NCBI GenBank assembly: GCA_900540205.1
Contig: UQER01000006.1
Location: 1 to 64,000, forward strand
DNA length: 64,000 nucleotides
Direction: 5' to 3'
From: an uncultured Porphyromonadaceae bacterium
GTDB taxonomy: Bacteria > Bacteroidota > Bacteroidia > Bacteroidales > Muribaculaceae
Positions 52,885-61,880 of the stretch are shown here, piece by piece; position 1 is the first letter of the stretch; each line of letters begins with the position of its first letter. A program made the translations under genes and the position numbers. The notes beneath the pieces are model-generated. The model made no database searches. It saw only the letters and a program-made list of their open reading frames with translations, and was not told where the DNA came from.

Positions 52885-55272
52885 TTGAAAATACATAATT
52901 CGATAATAGGTACAATAATATTTTCCTTTCTGTGTTTCCTTCCTCAGGCTCTTTCAGGCGCAAATCCGCCGGTCAGCACCGATGAGGACGGTGACACCCT
53001 GCGTGGTGTGACACTCAAAGAGGTGGTGGTAAAGCGGACGAAGGAAAAATACTCAAAGCGCAATAATCCTGCCGTCGACTTTGTCAACCGTATCCGTCAG
53101 GCACGTGGAGCCAACGACCCGCGGCGCAATGACTACTATAACTACCGTAAATACGAGCGCATGACGTTCGGGTTGCATGACTTTCATGTGTCAGATTCCT
53201 CTGCAACCGGAGGGAAGCCGGGCAAATTCTCCTTTCTGAAAGATTTTGTCGATACGCTGGATGTAACAGGCGTGCCGGTGTTGCCGCTTTCAGTAAAAGA
53301 GAAAGTCAGTGATGTGATATACCGGAAACATCCTGAGAGTGAAAAGGAGATAGTGCATGCGGTAAGACAGAACGGCATCGACGATATCGCCGACCTGCAG
53401 AACATCCAGACAATGGTGGAGGATGTGTTCAGGGAGGTTGATCTTTATGATGACAATATCAATCTCCTGCAAAACCGCTTTGTCAGTCCGCTTTCACCGA
53501 TAGCGCCCGATTTCTACAAGTTTTATCTGACCGATACCGTGACGATCAACAACGCACGGTGTATCGTTCTGAGTTTCGCTCCGCGCAATCCGGCCACATT
53601 TGGTTTCCTGGGGCGACTATATGTCGAGGAGGGTGATACTACGATGTTTGTAAAGCGGGTGGACATGGGAGTGTCCCCTACCATCAACCTTAATTTTGTT
53701 GACCGCCTGAAAATCATTCAGGAATACGCCAAGGCTCCCGATGGCTCGCGCCTCAAAACACTGGATGAATTTGATGCTGTCTTTACAGTTATAAAGGGAA
53801 CCCCCAGCATGTATGCCCGCAGAGCCACAGGCTATACAGGCCATTCGTTCACGCCTTCGCCATTGAGTGCTTATTTTGACAAGCTTGGCACGGAATTCAC
53901 CGACGATGATGCATACAACCGGACGGATAACTTCTGGGCTGACAACACCCCTGTGGCTCCATCCAAAAATGAACCGCGCATGAAGCAGCTTCTTGCCGCT
54001 TTAAGGTCCGTGCCGGTTTATCGCTACGCGGAGCGGTTCATCAAGCTTATGGTGGTGGGTTATGTGCCTACGGGTAATCCTTCCAAATTCGACATCGGTC
54101 CGCTGAATACGTTTGTAAGCGGCAATTCGGTGGAAGGGCTGCGTTTGCGTGCCGGTGGCATCACGACAGCAAATCTGTCGCCTCACTGGTTTGCACGCGG
54201 TTATGCGGCCTATGGCTTCCGCGACAGGAAATGGAAGTATAATGCAGAAGTGGAGTATTCGTTCAACAGGAAAAAATACCATTCACGCGAATTCCCTATC
54301 CACTCCGTCATAGTCAATCACCGTTACGACATTGACCAGCTCGGACAGCATTATATGTTCACAAATGCCGACAATATGTTTCTTGCCTTCAAGCGTGGCG
54401 ACAATCACCTGATAACCTACAAACAGGAGACGGCGGTGAAATATCAGCTTGAATTGGCCAACAATCTCTCGGTGTCGGTAGGTGCCGCTGTGGAGCGTCA
54501 GGAACCGGGACCCTGGGTTCCGTTTGTCACAACCGACGGGAATTCGCTGAATCATTTCAACGAAACACTGTTCAATGTGCAGTTGCGGTATGCCCCCGGG
54601 GAGAAATTCTATCAGACCAAGTCTTCACGCATACCCATAAATCTTGACCCCTGGGTTGTGGTATTGAGCCATACGTTTGCTCCCGAAGGTTTGTTCGGAA
54701 GCCGCTATCCGGTGAACCGCACCGAACTGAGCGTGCAGAAACGCTTCTGGTTCTCGGCCTTCGGTTTCGCCGACATAATTCTCAAAGGCGGACACGAGTG
54801 GAGCCGTACGTCATATTTCCATCTGCTCACTCCGAATGCCAACCTCTCCTATACCATTCAGCCTGAAAGTTTCGCACTCCTTAATCCTCTTGAGTTCATC
54901 AACGATTCGTTTGTAAGCTGGGATGTGACCTATTGGCTGAACGGGGCGTTATTCAACTATGTTCCGCTGCTGAAGAAACTGAAACTGCGCGAGGTGGTTG
55001 CCTTCCGCGGATGGCTCGGGCGGCTGACTTCCAAAAACAATCCTGCCGATGAAATAGGGAAAGAAGATATTGGCGGAAAGCATCCCTTGCTGCTTTTCCC
55101 TGCCGAAGCGCTTGCCACTCCGATGCATCGCCGTCCGTACATGGAAATCAGCGCCGGCATCGACAACTTTTTGAAATGCCTGCGTATAGATTATGTATGG
55201 CGCCTGTCCTACCGAAATGTCCCCGGAATTGACCGCTCGGGCTTGCGCATAGCTTTCCATATGACATTCTGA
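52885..55272 (+). CDS. DUF5686 family outer-membrane protein
   Basis: A 795-residue protein with a signal peptide (about 1-25). The DUF5686 region follows (TLKEVVVKRTKEKYSKRNNPAVDFVNRIRQARGANDPRRNDYYNYRKYERM), then a long beta-barrel half ending in SGLRIAFHMTF. Many relatives carry an N-terminal carboxypeptidase-regulatory-like domain; this one seems to begin directly at the linker after it, so it is a shortened form. The function is unknown; outer-membrane location is inferred from strand pattern and terminal Phe. The start is a TTG codon, the only candidate before the signal peptide. Confidence 0.85.
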   Translation: MKIHNSIIGTIIFSFLCFLPQALSGANPPVSTDEDGDTLRGVTLKEVVVKRTKEKYSKRNNPAVDFVNRIRQARGANDPRRNDYYNYRKYERMTFGLHDFHVSDSSATGGKPGKFSFLKDFVDTLDVTGVPVLPLSVKEKVSDVIYRKHPESEKEIVHAVRQNGIDDIADLQNIQTMVEDVFREVDLYDDNINLLQNRFVSPLSPIAPDFYKFYLTDTVTINNARCIVLSFAPRNPATFGFLGRLYVEEGDTTMFVKRVDMGVSPTINLNFVDRLKIIQEYAKAPDGSRLKTLDEFDAVFTVIKGTPSMYARRATGYTGHSFTPSPLSAYFDKLGTEFTDDDAYNRTDNFWADNTPVAPSKNEPRMKQLLAALRSVPVYRYAERFIKLMVVGYVPTGNPSKFDIGPLNTFVSGNSVEGLRLRAGGITTANLSPHWFARGYAAYGFRDRKWKYNAEVEYSFNRKKYHSREFPIHSVIVNHRYDIDQLGQHYMFTNADNMFLAFKRGDNHLITYKQETAVKYQLELANNLSVSVGAAVERQEPGPWVPFVTTDGNSLNHFNETLFNVQLRYAPGEKFYQTKSSRIPINLDPWVVVLSHTFAPEGLFGSRYPVNRTELSVQKRFWFSAFGFADIILKGGHEWSRTSYFHLLTPNANLSYTIQPESFALLNPLEFINDSFVSWDVTYWLNGALFNYVPLLKKLKLREVVAFRGWLGRLTSKNNPADEIGKEDIGGKHPLLLFPAEALATPMHRRPYMEISAGIDNFLKCLRIDYVWRLSYRNVPGIDRSGLRIAFHMTF

Positions 55273-55301
55273 CGCCAAATCCCCATATGACCATCTGATA
55301 T

Positions 55302-55335
55302 AAAAAAAGAGTGGGGCCTTCACAGGTGCCACTCT
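55302..55335 (-). terminator. terminator of the superoxide dismutase gene
   Basis: Stem AGAGTGG (55308-55314) with CCACTCT (55329-55335) plus an inner CCT/AGG pairing, followed on the reverse strand by seven U (55302-55308). Confidence 0.75.
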
Positions 55336-55399
55336 CTCCATTCATCACATTATGCTTACAATTAAGTGCTCTTGTTTGCTGTAGTAGTCGTTGTATTTA

Positions 55400-55975
55400 T
55401 CAATATCTTGCTTCGACTATCGGCCAGTCGATAATGTCCCACAGCGCGTTCAGCGCGTCGGCGCGTCGGTTCTGGTAGTCGAGATAGTATGCGTGTTCCC
55501 AAACGTCGAACGTCAGGATAGGCGTCAGCCCGTCGGTAATCGGGTTGCCGGCATTACCTTCCTGGGTGATGAACAGCCGTCCGCTGTTATCGCGCGACAG
55601 CCACACCCATCCGGAGCCGAAAAGCTTTGTACCGGCGTCGACAAATTCTTTCTTGAAATTTTCAAACGAACCGAAGTCGCGGTCTATGGCTTTGCGCAAA
55701 TCGCCTTCAGGCTCTCCGCCGCCGTCGGGAGAGAAAGAGAAGAAATAGAAGATGTGGTTCCATGCCTGTGAGGCGTTGTTGAACAACGGGCCTTTAGCGT
55801 CGTGGATTACATCTTCAAGTGGTAGTTCGGCAAATTCCGTGCCTTCAATCAGTTTGTTCAGATTGTCAATGTAGGCTTGCTCGTGTTTGCCGTAATGAAA
55901 TTCGATTGTACGTCTGCTTATCACAGGCTCGAGAGCATCTTCTGCGTAAGGAAGTTGTGGTTTAGTGTATTTCAT
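55400..55975 (-). CDS. sodB: superoxide dismutase, Fe/Mn family
   Basis: Dismutes superoxide in the cytoplasm. 191 residues with all four metal ligands: His27, His74, Asp157 and His161 (signature DVWEHAYY). Gln70 in NNASQAWNH is at the position typical of iron enzymes. Bacteroides homologs are known to be cambialistic, taking Fe when anaerobic and Mn in air, so metal choice cannot be fixed here. A single-gene unit with its own terminator; oxygen induction is likely from family knowledge, but no binding site was recognised. Confidence 0.95.
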   Translation of the reverse strand: MKYTKPQLPYAEDALEPVISRRTIEFHYGKHEQAYIDNLNKLIEGTEFAELPLEDVIHDAKGPLFNNASQAWNHIFYFFSFSPDGGGEPEGDLRKAIDRDFGSFENFKKEFVDAGTKLFGSGWVWLSRDNSGRLFITQEGNAGNPITDGLTPILTFDVWEHAYYLDYQNRRADALNALWDIIDWPIVEARY

Positions 55976-56420
55976 ATCTTTTCTGGTTATATTGAAAGAT
56001 TAGTGTTAAATGTAGTCCGTCGGTCTGTTATCGTTAATGCCATAACTCAATCCGGCAAAGCTCTATATGCGGGTCAGCCAATATAAATGTAGCCTTGCGC
56101 TTGGTAAAATCTATCGTTTAAACGTCTCAGAGTGTATTCAGGTTCGTTTTCGTGAGGGCTTTTTTGAGAATCGGGCAACATTTTCACACAATTTAAAACC
56201 CGGAGGGGATTGACGGGAAAATCAAGCCTGCACGTGTGTTAAGGTTGTTAACAGTGTTAATGTGAATTTCACTTAATTCCAGTGACCTTTAGCCAATTAT
56301 TATTAAGCTTTGTTCTGGTGTGCCTCACTTGTCTAAACTTTTCCGTTATTTTACAATCCAACAGACATTGAAAACCATATATACCAATTGTATCCAAAAT
56401 CCATCACTTCAAATTCGATT
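55976..56420. other. 445-bp divergent intergenic region
   Basis: AT-rich sequence between sodB and the protease gene. No full -7 consensus was found for either gene. At 56303-56312 a near match (TA, three bases, TTTG) faces the protease. Around 56237-56262 three GTTAA repeats occur, one of them inside the palindrome GTTAAC; they may be an activator site. Alternative sigma factors (oxidative or envelope stress) would fit the two genes but cannot be shown. Confidence 0.4.
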
Positions 56421-57962
56421 ATGAAACTGTATTCGAAAATTGCATTTTTAGCATGCGGTGTTGCCGTGCTCAGTTCGGCAGTCACTGCGGTAGCCTTGAA
56501 CGTTGTGGAAAAACATACAGACATCGTTACAGGCACATCTCCTGTCGCCAATCAATCAGGTAACGGCAATTTCTACACCGTGGCCAGTGGCCCGGCAACT
56601 CCTCCGACCGATTTCACTCACGCAGCCGAAAGCACCATCAACGGTGTGGTGAGCATCAAGAATTATGCATCACAGCATATGTCGAGAGGTTCGCAGGGAT
56701 ATCTGCCCGATCCGTTCTATGAATTTTTCGGAATTCCGCGCCCGCAGGAACGTCCGCGTCAGCAGGAAAAGCCTCAGGAACAGGCTCGCGGACTCGGATC
56801 CGGTGTGATTCTTAGCCCAGACGGCTATATTGTCACCAACAATCATGTGATCGACGGTGCCGACCGTTTGGAGGTCACACTCAATGATAACTCCATATAT
56901 AATGCCACCGTTGTAGGCACAGATCCGGCCACCGATGTAGCCTTGATTAAAATCGAGGCGGAGAATCTGCCGGTTATCCCTGTCGGCGACAGCGATGCAC
57001 TCCGTGTGGGCGAATGGGTGCTTGCGGTGGGCAATCCATTCGGGTTCACTTCTACTGTGACAACCGGCATTGTCAGCGCCAAGGCACGCAGCGTGGCGCA
57101 GGGTGTTCGTGGCGGCTCAATGGGTATCGAGAGTTACATCCAGACAGATGCAGCTGTTAATCCCGGCAATTCAGGCGGCGCACTTGTAAATGCCAAGGGT
57201 GAGCTTGTCGGTATCAATACCGCCATTTATTCGCAGACCGGAAGTTATGTGGGCTATTCCTTTGCAATCCCGACTTCGATTGTGACCAAGGTGGTTTCGG
57301 ATATTCGTCAGTTCGGTACTGTACAGCGCGCTGTTCTTGGCGTTATGTTTACGGAACTGACACCTCAGATTGCTAAGGAGAAAAATATCACCGTTGTCAA
57401 CGACGGCATTCTGGTTGGTGAAGTGCTTGACCGCAGCGCAGCCCTCGAGGCCGGAATCAAGGAGGGTGATATCATTATCGCTGTGAACGATGTCCCCACC
57501 CATAACACCGCGCAGCTGCTCGGCGAAATCAACAAGTATCGTCCCGGCGATAAAATCAAGGTAAAGTTAGTCAGAAACAACAAGGCACAGGTGTGCGACG
57601 TAACGCTGCGTAACAGTCAGGGCGACACGGCCATGACCAAAGCAAACGATTTCTCGGCTCTCGGATGCGCGCTGAAGGAACTGACGGCCGAACAGCGTCG
57701 TGAGCTTCGCATAGCCGGAGGTGTTCAGGTCAAGGGTCTGTCGTCCGACGGGAAATTCCGCCGGGCCGGAATCAAGGAAGGTTTCATCATCCTTGAGATA
57801 AACAACGCCCGTGTGCAGTCGGAAGCCGACGTTGAAAAAATCTATAAGGCCATCATGGCGTCGAGTTCGGCCGATCCCGTTATGTTTATCGCCGGCATCT
57901 ATCCCACCGGCCGGAAAGTGTACTATGCCGTTGACCTCAGTACGGCTGATGGCAATGAATGA
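56421..57962 (+). CDS. DegP/HtrA-family periplasmic serine protease
   Basis: Envelope quality-control protease and chaperone. 513 residues: an N-terminal membrane-anchor or signal segment (about 5-25), a trypsin-like domain with catalytic His142 (TNNHVIDGAD), Asp172 (ATDVALIK) and Ser251 (NPGNSGGAL), and two PDZ domains (about 300-395 and 415-500). A Gln/Pro/Glu-rich loop (PRPQERPRQQEKPQEQ) precedes the protease core, as in the LA loop of DegP. The start at 56421 is the family one. It ends 15 bp from a convergent gene with no terminator between. Confidence 0.93.
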   Translation: MKLYSKIAFLACGVAVLSSAVTAVALNVVEKHTDIVTGTSPVANQSGNGNFYTVASGPATPPTDFTHAAESTINGVVSIKNYASQHMSRGSQGYLPDPFYEFFGIPRPQERPRQQEKPQEQARGLGSGVILSPDGYIVTNNHVIDGADRLEVTLNDNSIYNATVVGTDPATDVALIKIEAENLPVIPVGDSDALRVGEWVLAVGNPFGFTSTVTTGIVSAKARSVAQGVRGGSMGIESYIQTDAAVNPGNSGGALVNAKGELVGINTAIYSQTGSYVGYSFAIPTSIVTKVVSDIRQFGTVQRAVLGVMFTELTPQIAKEKNITVVNDGILVGEVLDRSAALEAGIKEGDIIIAVNDVPTHNTAQLLGEINKYRPGDKIKVKLVRNNKAQVCDVTLRNSQGDTAMTKANDFSALGCALKELTAEQRRELRIAGGVQVKGLSSDGKFRRAGIKEGFIILEINNARVQSEADVEKIYKAIMASSSADPVMFIAGIYPTGRKVYYAVDLSTADGNE

Positions 57963-57977
57963 GTATCATCCGCGTGG

Positions 57978-58886
57978 TCAGCGCGGGATGGCGAGATAAT
58001 CACGCCAGTATACATGTTCCACAGGATGTGATGCCGAATCGCTCCTGTTGACAATGACAATAGCCGGAGAGGAATCGTCAGATATGTCCATCGCAAATTC
58101 TGCTCGGTGTCCCCTTCGATTCTTGAAATACAGCCGGCGTGAACCGGCAGAGCCCTCCACATTCATTGTGCCGCACATCGAGTCGGCCGGTGCAGTGTGG
58201 AGGTCGCTGTTTTTAGTATATACAAGCAATCGGTAAGTGCAGTCTGTATCGGTGTAAGCATTGTTTGCTTCGGTTGCAATGTCTGAAACGCTGCCGGTTG
58301 AGACTGAATCTGCAGAACTTTTGTCAATGCGGTAGATCGAGCCATTGTCAACACCTATGAGACAGAAGTATGGACGCCAGCCTTTGCGCAATTCAGGAGC
58401 AAGGCTTTCCATCTCTTCATCAGCCAGACGCTTGAGCAACGCTTTTTCTGCTGCGGAGACATAATTGACGGCGTACAGGTCGCCGTCCCACCAGAGATAC
58501 TCGCCGTTATCCAGTGTCCACCCTCTCCAGCCTGTGTTGTGCCATCTGCTGCTGTCTGCGGATTTAATCACCTGTTTGATGGAATCATCAATCATAACCG
58601 GGAAATAGGACTCCATCGAGGCGGTGTCGGCGATGTTGCGCAATGGGTAAGGCCGTTCAATAGGGTAACTGCAGGCTTTGGCAAACGCCTTGGCGTTTCC
58701 GGCAGCAATCTGTTCACCCAATGTGGTAAGTTCTTCCGGCGCTTCGTCATGCGCTGCTTGCGCACCACTGACGGCCGCATCTTTAGCGGCTTGCATGTCG
58801 GTCATATCTCGTTTTTTGTTACTGCATCCCATCAGCACAGCTGACGATATGATTGCTATTGATGCGATTATGCTGAGAGGTTTCAT
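57978..58886 (-). CDS. lipoprotein of unknown function
   Basis: A 302-residue lipoprotein: signal peptide with lipobox VLMGC (Cys about 21), then an acidic helical linker (about 25-60) and a globular part with WHNTGWRGWTLDNGEYLWWDGDLYAVNYVS and a C-terminal beta-rich region. I recognise no family. The Trp-rich central strand pattern could bind glycans or peptides, but that is speculation. It lies 29 bp downstream of the GH24-like lysozyme gene on the same strand, suggesting a shared transcript and perhaps a joint cell-wall role. Confidence 0.68.
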   Translation of the reverse strand: MKPLSIIASIAIISSAVLMGCSNKKRDMTDMQAAKDAAVSGAQAAHDEAPEELTTLGEQIAAGNAKAFAKACSYPIERPYPLRNIADTASMESYFPVMIDDSIKQVIKSADSSRWHNTGWRGWTLDNGEYLWWDGDLYAVNYVSAAEKALLKRLADEEMESLAPELRKGWRPYFCLIGVDNGSIYRIDKSSADSVSTGSVSDIATEANNAYTDTDCTYRLLVYTKNSDLHTAPADSMCGTMNVEGSAGSRRLYFKNRRGHRAEFAMDISDDSSPAIVIVNRSDSASHPVEHVYWRDYLAIPR

Positions 58887-58915
58887 TATACTCCGGCTTA
58901 AAGGTAATTGCGCTG

Positions 58916-59443
58916 TTACTGTTGTTTATATTCGTTCAGCAGGAGCCCGAACAGCGTGTCGAACTCTTCCGTGCGTCTGCGTAGAATCTGCTGATGTTTT
59001 TTCCCCTGATATCTGCAATGACTCAGATAGGCTGCGCGGAGTTTGTCGCGGTCTTTTTCGAGCAGTTTGATTACACTGGATTTCTTAACGTTTGTCGGAC
59101 CGATGTTATAGCTGAGAACGCCAAGTATCAATGCGTTGTTACCGTAACTGTCGAACATTTTTATGAATTTCTTGAGGTCTTTTCTCAATTGTGCTTCAGC
59201 ATCCGCCTCGTTCAGCACATCGCCCTTCTTGTAGGGATCGCCTTTCAGCACACGGTGGCCGTAACCTACATACGGCCAGTTGCGTGCCGTGTGCAGGGAT
59301 TCGTATTTCTTTATTATTGCGACGGCTTTCTCGAATGCAGGATCACCGTCAAGTTTGTCAACATTGACCGACATTGCAGCCGTGACTACGGCCACGGCGA
59401 TTAATACAGACAATAATATGCCGTAGAGTTTTCTTGTTATCAC
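58916..59443 (-). CDS. membrane-anchored GH24-like lysozyme
   Basis: A 175-residue protein with an N-terminal membrane helix (about 5-25, LYGILLSVLIAVAVVTAAM) and a phage-lysozyme-type domain: catalytic Glu in KKYESLH, then YVGYGHRVLKGDPYKKGDVLNEADAEAQLRKDL, and a helical C-terminal half. Classical GH24 has Thr three residues before GYGH-Gly; here tyrosine stands there (PYVGYGH), so the E-D-T triad is altered. I take the GTG at 59443 as start, because a frame extending to 59482 would begin inside the terminator hairpin of the upstream gene. Likely a host wall-remodelling enzyme rather than a phage relic. Confidence 0.78.
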   Translation of the reverse strand: MITRKLYGILLSVLIAVAVVTAAMSVNVDKLDGDPAFEKAVAIIKKYESLHTARNWPYVGYGHRVLKGDPYKKGDVLNEADAEAQLRKDLKKFIKMFDSYGNNALILGVLSYNIGPTNVKKSSVIKLLEKDRDKLRAAYLSHCRYQGKKHQQILRRRTEEFDTLFGLLLNEYKQQ

Positions 59444-59470
59444 AACATTGCAATTTATTAATAAAATGCT

Positions 59471-59502
59471 GCCCGGCTGCAAATTGTTTATCGCAGCCGG
59501 GC
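59471..59502 (-). terminator. terminator of the Crp/Fnr regulator gene
   Basis: A 10-bp perfect GC-rich stem (GCCCGGCTGC 59471-59480 with GCAGCCGGGC 59493-59502), followed on the reverse strand by AUUUUAUU. Confidence 0.75.
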
Positions 59503-59538
59503 TATTTATGTTGTGATAACGATGTTCCTGAAAGTGAT

Positions 59539-60237
59539 TTAGCCGAATTTCGAGATTTTACGCAGCATCGGTTCGTTGAGAATGCATATGCGACGGCCAT
59601 CAACCGTTATCAGTTTTTCCGACACGAAGCCTGACAGCGTACGGATTGCATTTGAGGTTGTCATGTTGGAAAGGTTGGCCAGATCCTCGCGTGCCATGTA
59701 AATGCGCAGCGTCATGTTGTCGTCTTCGAATCCATAATGGTCGCGCAGTACGATAAGTGCCTCAGCCAGACGGCCACGGATATGTTTCTGCGTCAGGTTG
59801 ACAATTTTTGTGTCGGATCCGCCGAGATTGCGCGACAGTTCGTGAATGAAGAACCAGGCGAGTTTCCGGTTCTTGTTGATCATGTCCTCGACAAGGGTCA
59901 TGGGGAGGGTACCAACCACCGAAGGCTCGAATGCGGCGGCCGAAGAGTTGTACGGTTCGTTGGCAAAGTAAGCGCGGTAACCGAAATATTGCACGGAGCG
60001 GATAAGCCGCAAAATCTGCACTCGCCCCCCTACTCCATCCTTGAATTTCTTGACCTTGCCCTGAAGCAGGCACCAGAGATATTCCGGCTCCTCACCCTCG
60101 GCATAAATCATCTGGTTCTTTTTGAAATTATGAACCACAAAGGCATCGATAATCCGGCGCTTCTCTTCATTGTCAAGAACTGACCAGATTTCCGACATAT
60201 CGTCGCTTATTACTTTTTCGAGTGCTTTTTTAATCAT
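59539..60237 (-). CDS. Crp/Fnr-family transcription regulator
   Basis: A 232-residue regulator with an N-terminal cyclic-nucleotide-binding-type barrel (about 25-140: FKKNQMIYAEGEEPEYLWCLLQGKVKKFKDGVGGRVQILRL) and a C-terminal winged helix-turn-helix (about 150-225: RGRLAEALIVL, REDLANLSNMTTSNAIRTLSGFVSEKLI). The barrel lacks the N-terminal cysteine cluster of Fnr, and its phosphate-binding cassette is not cAMP-like, so the signal is unknown. The start at 60237 (MIKKALEKVISDDM) is preferred to 60291. Monocistronic with its own promoter and terminator. Confidence 0.9.
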   Translation of the reverse strand: MIKKALEKVISDDMSEIWSVLDNEEKRRIIDAFVVHNFKKNQMIYAEGEEPEYLWCLLQGKVKKFKDGVGGRVQILRLIRSVQYFGYRAYFANEPYNSSAAAFEPSVVGTLPMTLVEDMINKNRKLAWFFIHELSRNLGGSDTKIVNLTQKHIRGRLAEALIVLRDHYGFEDDNMTLRIYMAREDLANLSNMTTSNAIRTLSGFVSEKLITVDGRRICILNEPMLRKISKFG

Positions 60238-60356
60238 GTTGTTGATCGAACAAATTTCTAAATGAACGAGCGACAAAATGGCCAATTGCAAGTGTTGCTG
60301 TCACGGCTACATGTGCAACATAACTGCGCATTCATGTTTTACAACACAAAGCTACA

Positions 60357-60364
60357 AATTTTTT
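60357..60364 (-). promoter_or_regulatory. -7 box for the Crp/Fnr regulator
   Basis: The reverse strand reads TAGCTTTG (full match), implying a leader of about 115 nt. Confidence 0.45.
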
Positions 60365-60482
60365 TATAAATCCAATAATTTTTTCAATTAATTTCAGTGG
60401 TGAATCCTCCTGTCGTCGGGGTCTGCTACGTAAACTGTTCTGTTACTATCCAATAATATGCCAATATGGCCAATTATTAAAT

Positions 60483-60521
60483 GGCAAGGCGCCACACCGC
60501 TATATGGTGTGACGCCCTGCC
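60483..60521 (-). terminator. hairpin after pgk
   Basis: A 16-bp stem with two mismatches (60483-60498 with 60506-60521) and a 7-nt loop. The following sequence is only weakly U-rich (AUUUAAUAAUU). Confidence 0.6.
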
Positions 60522-60539
60522 TGTATGTTGAACCGGTTA

Positions 60540-61790
60540 TCAGCCTTTCACTGCGGCCACGCCGGGGAGCACCTTGCCTTCGATGGCTTCAAGGAGTGCA
60601 CCGCCGCCGGTGGATACATATGAAACCTGATCGGCCAGACCGAACTTGTTGACACATGCTACAGAGTCACCGCCGCCAACGAGCGAGAATGCTCCGTTGT
60701 TGGTAGCTTCAACGATAGCTTCTGCAATGGCACGCGAGCCGGCTGTGAAGTTGTCGAATTCAAACACACCGGCAGGACCGTTCCAGAGAATGGTCTTGGC
60801 GTTGCGGATAACATTGGCGAAAGCTTTCTGTGTTTCGGGACCTGCATCCAGACCTTCCCATCCTTCGGGGATATCCATTACAGATACTATCTGGGTCTTG
60901 GCGTCGTTGGAGAAGCTGTCGGCAGCCACGCAATCGGTGCCGAGCACGAGGTTCACGCCTTTTTCCTTGGCCTTTGCCATGATGTCGCGTGCAAGATCAA
61001 GCTTGTCGTCCTCGCAGATTGACTGGCCTACGTGGCCACCCATTGCCTTTGCGAATGTGTAGGTCATACCGCCGCAGAGAATGAGGTTGTCAACCTTGTC
61101 CATGAGGTTCTCGATGATGCCGATTTTGGTAGATACCTTCGAACCACCCATGATGGCGGTGAAGGGACGCTGGATGTCGCTGAGGATTTTGTCAACAGCC
61201 TTAACCTCTTTTTCCATGAGGTAGCCGAGCATCTTGCTGTCTGCATCGAAATAGTCGGCGATAACTGCTGTGGAAGCGTGTTTGCGGTGAGCTGTACCGA
61301 AAGCGTCGTTTACATATACGTCAGCATAGCTTGCAAGAGTTTTTGCGAACTCTTTCTGCTTCTCTTTCATCTCCTTCTTGGCGGCATCGTAGCCGGCGTC
61401 GGTCTTCTCGATTCCAACGGGCTTGCCCTCTTCTTCGGGATAGAAACGGAGGTTCTCGAGCAGGAGCACTTCGCCGGGCTTGAGGTTGGCAGCGGCTTCA
61501 GCTGCGTTGGCGCAGTCGGGTGCGAATTTCACATCCTTGCCGAGAGCCTTGGCAACATCGTCCTTGATCTGGGCGAGAGAGAATTTGGGGTTAACTTTCC
61601 CTTTGGGTTTGCCCATGTGTGACATGATGATGAGGCTGCCGCCGTCGTTCAGGATTTTTTTGAGGGTGGGGAGAGCACCACGGATACGGGTGTCGTCGGT
61701 GATGTGGCCGTTTTCGTCCAGAGGCACATTGAAGTCAACGCGCACAATGGCTTTCTTGCCGTTGAAGTTGTAGTTGTCGATTGTTGTCAT
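60540..61790 (-). CDS. pgk: phosphoglycerate kinase
   Basis: Transfers phosphate between 1,3-bisphosphoglycerate and ADP in glycolysis. 416 residues with the usual two domains: the N-terminal RVDFNVPLDENGHITDDTRI and SHMGKPKG (3-phosphoglycerate site), and the C-terminal GGSKVSTKI, WNGPAGVFE and VGGGDSVACVNKFG (nucleotide site). All signature motifs are intact. It has its own -7 box, separate from the prfA-pyrF cluster upstream. Confidence 0.98.
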   Translation of the reverse strand: MTTIDNYNFNGKKAIVRVDFNVPLDENGHITDDTRIRGALPTLKKILNDGGSLIIMSHMGKPKGKVNPKFSLAQIKDDVAKALGKDVKFAPDCANAAEAAANLKPGEVLLLENLRFYPEEEGKPVGIEKTDAGYDAAKKEMKEKQKEFAKTLASYADVYVNDAFGTAHRKHASTAVIADYFDADSKMLGYLMEKEVKAVDKILSDIQRPFTAIMGGSKVSTKIGIIENLMDKVDNLILCGGMTYTFAKAMGGHVGQSICEDDKLDLARDIMAKAKEKGVNLVLGTDCVAADSFSNDAKTQIVSVMDIPEGWEGLDAGPETQKAFANVIRNAKTILWNGPAGVFEFDNFTAGSRAIAEAIVEATNNGAFSLVGGGDSVACVNKFGLADQVSYVSTGGGALLEAIEGKVLPGVAAVKG

Positions 61791-61838
61791 GACTTTATGA
61801 AAAGTTTAGGTTGTTTGGTCTGATAGTTACAATTGAGA

Positions 61839-61846
61839 CAAATTTA
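61839..61846 (-). promoter_or_regulatory. -7 box for pgk
   Basis: The reverse strand reads TAAATTTG (full match), about 49 bp before the ATG at 61790. Confidence 0.5.
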
Positions 61847-61880
61847 GCCATTTTCCCCGAAAACAGCTAAACGGGGCGCG

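Noticed and set aside
56237..56262. Repeated GTTAA motifs upstream of the DegP-like gene
   Set aside because: Too short and AT-rich to claim an operator; mentioned only in the intergenic entry.
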